The position numbers and the translations under genes are program-made. Shown here piece by piece: positions 26,697-33,131 of a stretch of DNA of 64,000 nucleotides. Source of the DNA: Polaromonas sp. (lineage in GTDB: Bacteria; Pseudomonadota; Gammaproteobacteria; Burkholderiales; Burkholderiaceae_C); the NCBI RefSeq assembly GCF_029945685.1, contig NZ_JAQSDA010000011.1:33026-97025 (forward strand). Reading direction: 5' to 3'. Each line of letters begins with the position of its first letter. Within the stretch, counting starts at the first letter, position 1. The notes under the pieces were generated by a model. The model made no database searches and had not been told where the DNA came from. It saw only the letters and a program-made list of their open reading frames with translations.

Positions 26697-28078
26697 GCGT
26701 TGACAGCCTGCTGAGTGTCTTTTTCCTTCCAGGGCGCGTTGGCCTGCTTGGCCCGGGCCTGCTCCTGCCACCAGCTCGGCCAGGCGCCGGCCGGTGCAAT
26801 GCCGTCCACCGTGTCCGGCCCGCGCATCAGTTCGGCCTGGCTGGCATCGGCGATGCCCGGCGCGACGCCGCCTTCCTGCACCGTCGCAATCGCCTTGATC
26901 AGCACGCGGCGGTTGGCCATGATGACTTTGTCGGAGGTGCCTAGGTGTTCGCGGGTGCGGTCCTGGATGGGGCCCATGCTTTCGACCGCCCACTGGTCGT
27001 GCACATTGATGTCTTCCTCCCCCATGCCCAGGTAGGTCTGCGTGCGCTGTTCCTCGGGGTTGAAACCCCAGTTGTTGTGGCGCCCGGCGTTCGGGATGTA
27101 GTCGGGCAGCGCGATGAACTGCTGGCGCTGCGCGCGCATGCTCTCCTTGTCCAGCGGGCCGGCAAAACTCGTGAAGAAGGAGTACCAGTAGGTGTGGGTG
27201 TCGTCCACCGGCACATGCATCTGCGTGATGGTCATGGTCTCCGACAGCGGGATCACAAAGGTGGCCGGGAAAACCGCGTTGGTCACGCGCACATGCGTGA
27301 GCTTGTCGTTCATGGGCCGCAGCGCTGTCAGTTGCATGCCCCAGGGCTTGTTCTCCACGCTGATCTCGGGCTGGGCAAACTCGCGCATGATGCGCGTCAT
27401 CGGCCACTGCTCGCCGTCGATCACGCCCGCGCTGGCGCTGCGAAACTGCTTGCCCGCCGCATTCTGGCCGATGTCCGCCAGCGCCTCGTCCTGCAGGAAG
27501 CGGTGCAGAAACGAAGGGTGGGCCGGGTCGATGCCGACCTCGAAGGCCTGCAGCCAGTTGGCGTTCCACAGGCCCTTGAAGGCAAAGCTGTGGGTCGCCG
27601 GGGCGGTGAAGCAGTCGAACGCGGGCAGGGGTGGCGGGGTCGAGCCTTCCGGTCCCATCCAGGCAAACAGCACACCGCTTTGTTCACGCACCGGGTAGCT
27701 GCGTTGTTTCACGCGTTCGCACAGCTTGCTCCCGGCGGGTTCAGCCGGGGTGTCCAGGCACTGGCCCGACACGTCGAACTTCCAGCCGTGGAAGGGGCAA
27801 CGCAGGCCATCGCCCTCGGCACGGCCGAAGGACAGGTCGGCGCCCCGATGCGGGCAGTCGCGGTCCAGCAGGCCGTAGTCACCCTTGTCGTCGCGGAACA
27901 GCACCAGGTCCTGGCCCATCAGGCGCACCGCCTTGACCGGGCGTTTGTCCATGCGCGGGTCCAGCGCCGGGTTGAATTCATCGACCAGCGCCGCCGGCTG
28001 CCAGTAGCTGCGCAACAGGGCGCCGCAAGGCGTGCCGGGGCCGACACGGGTGATCAAGTCGTTCTGTTCTGCGTTCAT
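26693..28078 (-). CDS. Rieske aromatic-ring oxygenase, alpha subunit
   Basis: A 461-residue oxygenase. The Rieske centre is formed by Cys75/His77 (CPHRG) and Cys94/His97 (CPFHG). The mononuclear iron site is in EVGIDPAHPSFLH with Asp184, His187 and His192. The size and lack of a small beta subunit put it with phthalate-4,5-dioxygenase or vanillate-demethylase-like oxygenases (group I). It needs the ferredoxin and an unlinked reductase. First gene of a four-gene operon divergent from a GntR regulator. The substrate is unknown. Confidence 0.92.
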   Translation of the reverse strand: MNAEQNDLITRVGPGTPCGALLRSYWQPAALVDEFNPALDPRMDKRPVKAVRLMGQDLVLFRDDKGDYGLLDRDCPHRGADLSFGRAEGDGLRCPFHGWKFDVSGQCLDTPAEPAGSKLCERVKQRSYPVREQSGVLFAWMGPEGSTPPPLPAFDCFTAPATHSFAFKGLWNANWLQAFEVGIDPAHPSFLHRFLQDEALADIGQNAAGKQFRSASAGVIDGEQWPMTRIMREFAQPEISVENKPWGMQLTALRPMNDKLTHVRVTNAVFPATFVIPLSETMTITQMHVPVDDTHTYWYSFFTSFAGPLDKESMRAQRQQFIALPDYIPNAGRHNNWGFNPEEQRTQTYLGMGEEDINVHDQWAVESMGPIQDRTREHLGTSDKVIMANRRVLIKAIATVQEGGVAPGIADASQAELMRGPDTVDGIAPAGAWPSWWQEQARAKQANAPWKEKDTQQAVNA

Positions 28079-28099
28079 GGTTAGCCTTTGCCTGAAACG

Positions 28100-28126
28100 G
28101 TATACCGAAATTTGATTTCAGTGTAC
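28100..28126. promoter_or_regulatory. Candidate GntR operator
   Basis: GTATACCGAAAT (28100-28111) and ATTTCAGTGTAC (28115-28126) form an inverted repeat matching at 10 of 12 positions, with a 3-nt centre. It sits in the 58-bp gap between the divergent Rieske and GntR genes, where it would cover both promoters. Confidence 0.6.
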
Positions 28127-28136
28127 ATTCCGGTTC

Positions 28137-28859
28137 ATGAACTTGCAAGAGACGGTGTTGATCCAGCTGCGCGACCTGATCCTGCGCGGCGAATTCGGGC
28201 CCGGCCAGCGTCTGGCCGAGCAGCAACTTGCCGAACGCCTCGGCGCTTCGCGCACGCCCGTGCGCGCCGCGCTGGTGACGCTGGAGCAGGAGGGCCTGGT
28301 CGAGGCCAATGAGACCGGCAAGTTCCTGGTGCGCCAGTTCACGCCGCGCGAGGTGGCCGACGCGATTGCCGTGCGCGGGCATCTGGAGGGCATGGCGGCG
28401 CGCCTGGTGGCCGAACACGGCGTGCCGCGCCAGCTGCAGCTGGACCTGCAGGCCTGCCTGGACGAGGGGGACAGCGTCCTGACGGCGAACCCGCTGAGCT
28501 ACGAAAGTTATGCCGATTACGCCGCCATGAACGACCGCTTCCATGCGCTGGTGCTGGAGGCCTGCGGCAACCGTGCCTTGCAGCGCGCGGTGGCGCTCAA
28601 CGACAAGTTGCCGTTTGCACCGGCCTCGGCCATGCTGCCCATGCAGGGCACGGTCACGCTGGACCGCGACTGGATGCTGTACGCGCATCGCCAGCACCAC
28701 ATGCTGTTCGCCGCGCTCAAGGCCGGCGAGGGCGCACGTGCGCAGGCGCTGGCCATTGAACACACCGAAGTCGCGCAGATGAACATGCGCATGGCGCTGG
28801 AGCGCCGGGCCGAGACCGAGCAGGTGTTGCCGGCCATCCGCCTGGTGGTGGGGCGTTGA
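28137..28859 (+). CDS. GntR-family (FadR/FCD) regulator
   Basis: A 240-residue regulator with an N-terminal winged helix (about 1-70: RLAEQQLAERLGASRTPVRA) and a helical FCD effector domain with candidate metal-binding His residues (DRFHALVLEACGN, HRQHHMLFAALKAG). It probably represses the divergent Rieske operon until its aromatic substrate or product binds. The AzlC gene starts within its stop codon. Confidence 0.9.
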   Translation: MNLQETVLIQLRDLILRGEFGPGQRLAEQQLAERLGASRTPVRAALVTLEQEGLVEANETGKFLVRQFTPREVADAIAVRGHLEGMAARLVAEHGVPRQLQLDLQACLDEGDSVLTANPLSYESYADYAAMNDRFHALVLEACGNRALQRAVALNDKLPFAPASAMLPMQGTVTLDRDWMLYAHRQHHMLFAALKAGEGARAQALAIEHTEVAQMNMRMALERRAETEQVLPAIRLVVGR

Positions 28860-29551
28860 CGAAGGACGCGGTCAGTTTCACCGCCGCCGGCGTACGCCGC
28901 GGCTTCTTCGCCGCCCAGGTGCTGGCGCCCGGCGTCACGCTGTACGCCATGGTTTTCGGCGTGCTCGCCAGCGAGCGTGGCATGAGCTGGCTGCAGGCCA
29001 TGCTGATGAGCGCCGCCGTCTATTCAGGCAGCGCGCAACTGGCCGCCCTGCAGGGCTGGACGGCGACGGCCGCGGTCACGCCGGTCATCGTCACCATCCT
29101 GGTCATGAACGCGCGGTATGTGCTGTACGGTGCGGCCATCCAGCCCTGGCTGGCCGGGCTGCCGCACCACCAGAGCTGGGGCGCGCTGTTTTTTCTCGGC
29201 GACGGCAGCTGGGCCATGGCCATGCGCGAGTACGACACCGGCTACCGCGATGCGGGGTATGTGTTCGGATCCGGTGTGGCGATGTTTGTGCCCTGGATCG
29301 GCGGCACGCTGCTCGGCCACCTGCTGGCCGGCAATGTGCCGAACCCGGCAGCCTTCGGGCTGGACTTCATGCTGGTGGCGTTTGCCGCGGCCATCGGCAT
29401 GGTGCTGTGGCGCGGCAAGTCCGACCTGTGGCCGGTGGCGGCAGCAGGGCTGGTGGCGCTGGTGCTACACCGGCTGCTGCCGGGCGCCTGGTACATCGTG
29501 GGTGCGGGCCTCGCGGGCGGGCTGATGGGAGCATGGCGCCATGGCCGTTGA
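28856..29551 (+). CDS. AzlC-family permease subunit
   Basis: A 231-residue membrane protein with the AzlC pattern (FFAAQVLAPGVTLYAMVFG, SAAVYSGSAQLAAL, NARYVLYGAA). AzlCD pairs export branched-chain amino acids or analogues. The TTG start at 28856 overlaps the GntR TGA, so the pair is coupled to the regulator; a role in exporting an amino-acid-like intermediate such as a gamma-glutamyl compound is conceivable but unproven. Confidence 0.88.
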   Translation: MTKDAVSFTAAGVRRGFFAAQVLAPGVTLYAMVFGVLASERGMSWLQAMLMSAAVYSGSAQLAALQGWTATAAVTPVIVTILVMNARYVLYGAAIQPWLAGLPHHQSWGALFFLGDGSWAMAMREYDTGYRDAGYVFGSGVAMFVPWIGGTLLGHLLAGNVPNPAAFGLDFMLVAFAAAIGMVLWRGKSDLWPVAAAGLVALVLHRLLPGAWYIVGAGLAGGLMGAWRHGR

Positions 29552-29846
29552 GTCGACCTTTCTGCTGGCGCTGGTGGGCATGGCGGTCGCTTCCTTCGCC
29601 TGCCGCATCAGCGGCTTCCTGCTGATGGGTTATGTGCGCATCACGCCGCGCGTCGAGGCAGCGCTCAAGGCGATTCCGCTGTCGGTGATGGTCGGCATCG
29701 TGACGCCGGCCGCCACCTCGGGGAAATTGCCGGAGTTGCTCGGCTTGCTGGCCGTGGGACTGGCGATGAAGCTGGTGCGCAACGACCTGGCGGCCGCCGT
29801 GGCGGGGGCTGTCACGGTGGCCGTCGCGCGCTGGGCCATGAGTTGA
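29541..29846 (+). CDS. AzlD-family permease subunit
   Basis: A 101-residue membrane protein with three to four helices, the small partner of AzlC (FACRISGFLLMGYVRITPRV; KAIPLSVMVGIVTPA). It overlaps the azlC gene by 11 nt. Confidence 0.88.
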   Translation: MAVESTFLLALVGMAVASFACRISGFLLMGYVRITPRVEAALKAIPLSVMVGIVTPAATSGKLPELLGLLAVGLAMKLVRNDLAAAVAGAVTVAVARWAMS

Positions 29847-29852
29847 ACCGGA

Positions 29853-30887
29853 TTATTCCTTCGCGACCCGCAGCACCAGCTTGCCGAAATTCTCGCCGTT
29901 GAACAGCTTGAGCAGGGTTTCCGGGAAATTCTCAATCCCGTCGACCACGTCTTCCTTGCTCTTCATTTTTCCGTCTTTGAGGTAGCCGGCCATCTCGGCA
30001 ATCGCCAGCGGGTAGCGCTCGGCGTAGTCGAACACCACGATGCCTTCCATGCGTGCGCGGTTCACCAGCAGCGACAGGTAGTTGGCCGGGCCCTTGACCG
30101 GTGTGGTGTTGTTGTACTGGCTGATGGCGCCGCAGATGATGATGCGGGCGCCGCGCGTGATGCGGGTCAGCACAGCGTCGAGGATGTCGCCGCCGACGTT
30201 GTCGAAGTAGATGTCCACGCCTTTCGGGCAGTACTCCTTGAGGCCGGCCTTGACGTCGCCGGCCTTGTAGTCGATGCAGGCGTCGAAGCCCAGCTCCTGG
30301 ACCACCCAGTCGCACTTGGCCTTGCCGCCGGCAATGCCGACCACGCGGCAACCCTTGAGCTTGGCGATCTGGCCGACGGTCTGCCCGACGGCACCCGCCG
30401 CACCGGACACAACCACAGTCTCGCCGGCCTTGGGCTGGCCCACGTCCATCAGGCCGAAGTAGCCGGTCATGCCGGGCATGCCCAGCACGTTGAGCCAGGA
30501 GGTCAGGCCCATGCGCGGGTCGATCTTGAACATGCCGCTGCGCTTGATCTGGGCTTCCGGGATCAGGCAGTACTCCTGCACGTCCAGCCCGGCGTTGACA
30601 TGGTCGCCCACGGCAAAGGCCGGGTTGTTGGAGGCGATCACCTTGCCGACGCCGCCGGCACGCATGACCGCACCGATTTCCACCGGCGGGATGTAGCTTT
30701 TGCCCTCGTTCATCCAGCCTCGCATGGCCGGGTCCAGGGAAAGGTAAAGGGTTTTGACCAGCACGCCGCCGGGGCCCGGCTCGGCCACCGGCTCGGTGGT
30801 GAAGCTCCAGTTGTCGCGGGTCGGCAGGCCGACCGGGCGGCTGGCCAGGCGGACCTGGTGGTTGCTCAGGGTGGTGATGGTGCTCAT
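29853..30887 (-). CDS. Zinc-independent MDR-family NADP oxidoreductase
   Basis: A 344-residue enzyme of the leukotriene B4 12-hydroxydehydrogenase/CurA branch. YLSLDPAMRGWMNE at the N-terminus and the NADP-binding GAAGAVGQTVGQIAKLKG loop are diagnostic. It reduces the double bond of enones or prostaglandin-like compounds; the substrate is unknown. ATG 30887 (MSTITTLSNHQVRL) is chosen over an ATG 18 nt upstream. It converges with azlD. Confidence 0.9.
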   Translation of the reverse strand: MSTITTLSNHQVRLASRPVGLPTRDNWSFTTEPVAEPGPGGVLVKTLYLSLDPAMRGWMNEGKSYIPPVEIGAVMRAGGVGKVIASNNPAFAVGDHVNAGLDVQEYCLIPEAQIKRSGMFKIDPRMGLTSWLNVLGMPGMTGYFGLMDVGQPKAGETVVVSGAAGAVGQTVGQIAKLKGCRVVGIAGGKAKCDWVVQELGFDACIDYKAGDVKAGLKEYCPKGVDIYFDNVGGDILDAVLTRITRGARIIICGAISQYNNTTPVKGPANYLSLLVNRARMEGIVVFDYAERYPLAIAEMAGYLKDGKMKSKEDVVDGIENFPETLLKLFNGENFGKLVLRVAKE

Positions 30888-31039
30888 GGGGTGACTCCGC
30901 TGCAATCAAAAAAAAAGAGGGTGCTTGCCGGATGGTAGTGGCGCCTGGCTGGCGGGGCAGTCGCGCAGGCGATTGCGAACCCCGCGCCCAACCAGCGCAG
31001 TTGGACGTAACACCCAGTGCGCGGCGGTGGGGATGTATT

Positions 31040-31140
31040 CAAGCAAGCCAGGGCCGCGGAACCGGCTTTGCCGGGCCGCAGGCGCAGCGGCCCCCCTCGG
31101 GGGCAGGGAGCGACACGAAGTGCGCGACCGTGGGGGCCAT
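31040..31140 (+). repeat. GC-rich interspersed repeat, single copy
   Basis: The stretch contains GCAAGCCAGGGCCGC, then CAGCGGCCCCCCTCGGGGGC, AGGGAGCGACACGAAGTG and a CGTGGGGGC end. The same blocks, CCCCCTCGGGGGGCAGCG followed by CACGAAGTG and CGTGGGGGC, occur inside the P-type ATPase gene at 63862-64000. The CCCCCTCGGGGG core is a palindrome. It ends 17 bp before the GST-like gene. Confidence 0.7.
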
Positions 31141-31157
31141 GGTTTATGCTTTCAGCC

Positions 31158-31796
31158 ATGAAACTCCACAACTACTTCCGCTCTTCCGCGTCCTTTCGCG
31201 TGCGTATTGCGCTTGAACTCAAGGGTTTGCGCTACGAGTACATCCCGGTCCACATTGCCCGGGGGGACCACAAAAAAGAGGCTTACGCCGCGCTGTCGGC
31301 CGACACCCTGGTGCCGCTGCTGGAAGTGGATGGCGAAAAACTCTCGCAGTCCATGGCCATCATCGAATACCTCGATGAGAAACACCCGGCGCCCGCGCTG
31401 CTGCCGGCCGATGCGCTGGGCCGCGCCAGGGTGCGTGCGCTGGCGCAGTCGATTGCCTGCGAGATCCACCCGATCAACAACCTGCGTGTGCTCAAGTACC
31501 TGACGCGTGAACTCAAGGTCGATGAAGAGGCCAAAAACGCCTGGTACCGCCACTGGTGCCGCGAAGGACTGGAAGCCTTCGAGCGCCAGCTGGACCGCTT
31601 GCCGGCTTCGACCTATTGTTATGGCGAAACGCCCACCCTGGCCGACTGCTGCCTGGTGCCGCAGATCTTCAACGCGAAGCGTTTCAACGTGAACCTGGAA
31701 GGCCTGAACCGCACCATGGCCGCGTTTGACGCCTGCATGGCGCTGCCGGCTTTCCAGAAGGCCCAGCCTTCGGCCTGTCCGGATAACGAGCCTTGA
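31158..31796 (+). CDS. Maleylpyruvate/maleylacetoacetate isomerase (GST zeta-like)
   Basis: A 212-residue glutathione-transferase-fold protein. The N-terminal SSASFRVRIALELKG matches the zeta class motif in which the first Ser pairs act on glutathione; the C-terminal half has NLRVLKYL and YCYGETPTLADCCLVPQ. It isomerises maleylpyruvate to fumarylpyruvate (gentisate route) or maleylacetoacetate (homogentisate route). With gentisate dioxygenase and fumarylpyruvate hydrolase 10 kb away, the former is favoured. ATG 31158. Confidence 0.88.
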   Translation: MKLHNYFRSSASFRVRIALELKGLRYEYIPVHIARGDHKKEAYAALSADTLVPLLEVDGEKLSQSMAIIEYLDEKHPAPALLPADALGRARVRALAQSIACEIHPINNLRVLKYLTRELKVDEEAKNAWYRHWCREGLEAFERQLDRLPASTYCYGETPTLADCCLVPQIFNAKRFNVNLEGLNRTMAAFDACMALPAFQKAQPSACPDNEP

Positions 31797-31808
31797 TCGC
31801 GAGCTATC

Positions 31809-32612
31809 TTGCACCCTGACTGGCTGACGCCCGACTGGCCCGCGCCGCCCGGCGTGCGCGCGGTATTCACCACCCGGCAGGGCGGTGTGTCCGTCGCACC
31901 CTGGGGCAGCATGAACTTCGGCGACCACGTCGGCGATGCGCCCGCGCACGTGGCCGCCAACCGCGCCCGGCTGGGTCAGACCATGGGTGCGAAGCCGGTG
32001 TTCCTGCAGCAGGTGCATGGCTCGGCGGTGCTTCGGCTGGACGGTGAAACACCACAGGGCCTGGCAGCCGACGCTGCCATGAGCTCGCAGCGCGGCCTCG
32101 CATGCACCATCATGGTGGCCGACTGCCTGCCTGTGCTGTTTGCCCATTCCGATGGTTCGGCGGTGGCCGCCGCCCATGCTGGCTGGCGCGGACTGGCCGG
32201 TCAGCAGGGAAAGGGTGTTCTTGAACAAACTTATGAGGATTTTAGGGCTCTAGCCCAATCGGAGCGGGCGCAAGCAGCTATCAATACCATAGCGTGGCTG
32301 GGCCCCTGCATTGGCCCGACCGCGTTCGAGGTGGGGGCGGAGGTGAGGGCGAGGTTTGTCGAGGGTGATCCGCTGGCCACCGCTTGCTTCAAGGCGCTGG
32401 CAACGGGCAAATACCTTGCCGATCTGGCTGGTCTGGCCCGCCTGCGTCTGCAGGCTTTGGGCGTCACGCGGGTTTACGGCAATGACAGCTCACCACCCTG
32501 GTGCACGGTGGGCAACGCCTCAAGGTTCTTTTCGCACCGGCGCGACGCCGGCGTCCCCGGCAATGGCTTCGGCACCACGGGACGCATGGCTGCCTGCATC
32601 TGGCGTGACTGA
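31809..32612 (+). CDS. pgeF: Laccase-domain (YfiH/PgeF) protein
   Basis: A 267-residue member of the YfiH/PgeF family, known as a peptidoglycan-editing purine-nucleoside-phosphorylase-like enzyme. The zinc/catalytic residues are present in QQVHGS, VADCLPVLF and AHAGWRGL. TTG 31809 is the likely start. Residues about 144-162 (DFRALAQSERAQAAINTIA) are encoded by a full copy of the interspersed repeat placed between the HAGWRG motif and the WLGPCIGP motif, in frame. The 3' end overlaps the opposite-strand membrane protein gene by 93 bp. Confidence 0.88.
   Translation: MHPDWLTPDWPAPPGVRAVFTTRQGGVSVAPWGSMNFGDHVGDAPAHVAANRARLGQTMGAKPVFLQQVHGSAVLRLDGETPQGLAADAAMSSQRGLACTIMVADCLPVLFAHSDGSAVAAAHAGWRGLAGQQGKGVLEQTYEDFRALAQSERAQAAINTIAWLGPCIGPTAFEVGAEVRARFVEGDPLATACFKALATGKYLADLAGLARLRLQALGVTRVYGNDSSPPWCTVGNASRFFSHRRDAGVPGNGFGTTGRMAACIWRD
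32238..32293 (-). repeat. Interspersed palindromic repeat inside pgeF
   Basis: The plus strand reads GATTTTAGGGCTCTAGCCC, then GGGCGCAAGCAGCTATCAAT and ACCATAGC. This is a complete copy in the reverse orientation, with the GCTAT...ATAGC palindrome, the GCTTGCGCCC arm and the GGGCTAGAGCCCTAAAAT end. It contains no stop in the pgeF frame. Confidence 0.8.
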
Positions 32613-32843
32613 TTCCGTCGCGGACGAGTCGGTCGCCATCGCGCCGGCTTCAGCCGCTTCGCGCGCCTTGATGGCCTTGCGCCTGGCCGGCGCACGCATC
32701 AGGTAAACCACCAATGCCACCGGCCCTACACCGTAGAGTACAAAGGTGACGAGTGCGCCCAGCAGCGTGCCGGTGGAATGGGTGGCTTCGGCGACGCTCA
32801 TCATGAGCACCACGTAGATCCAGGCGATGACGATTAAATACAT
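32520..32843 (-). CDS. Small membrane protein of unknown function
   Basis: A 107-residue protein with two N-terminal hydrophobic helices (IVIAWIYVVLMMSV; GALVTFVLYGVGPVALVVYL) followed by a basic then Ala/Glu-rich soluble tail. I do not recognise the family. Its last 93 bp lie antisense to the pgeF 3' end. It is divergent from phaC across an inverted-repeat element. Confidence 0.7.
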   Translation of the reverse strand: MYLIVIAWIYVVLMMSVAEATHSTGTLLGALVTFVLYGVGPVALVVYLMRAPARRKAIKAREAAEAGAMATDSSATESVTPDAGSHASRGAEAIAGDAGVAPVRKEP

Positions 32844-32888
32844 AAAACTTTGTGGTGGATCAGGAGCAGGGAAAGGTTTTCCACGATA

Positions 32889-33055
32889 CTAGTACTGCAA
32901 CCCGAAAATATCGAAACATGAAAGCGCGCCTTCGCACCCATGGCGGCGTTGCAACCCTTGCGAAGGCGCACAGTCTTCGCTGCGGCTTGCGCCTTGCCCT
33001 GGGCACGAAGTCATCACTTTCATTTTGTTTCGCTACTTCCGTGCTGCAGTACTAG
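32889..33055. mobile_element. MITE-like inverted-repeat element upstream of phaC
   Basis: A 159-bp segment (32893-33051) is bounded by TACTGCA and TGCAGTA and flanked on both sides by CTAG (32889-32892, 33052-33055). The terminal repeats continue imperfectly: TACTGCAACCCGAAAATA on the left versus TACTGCAGCACGGAAGTA on the right read in reverse, then CGAAACA and TGAAAG in both. An internal perfect stem GCGCCTTCGCA/TGCGAAGGCGC lies in the left half. It holds no gene. Size and CTAG flanks match the element at 55897-56065, though the ends differ. Confidence 0.6.
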
Positions 33056-33131
33056 AGACGACCCGCCGTGGGCCCAACAGCTCGGTAAAGAGCGCACAAC
33101 AAGAACCGGTCGGCAGATCGGTGAGACAAGC

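Noticed and set aside
26697..27569. Apparent N-terminal extension of the glutamine-synthetase-like protein
   Set aside because: The extra residues are an out-of-frame reading of the Rieske oxygenase gene; the ATGA overlap at 26693-26696 gives a clean start.
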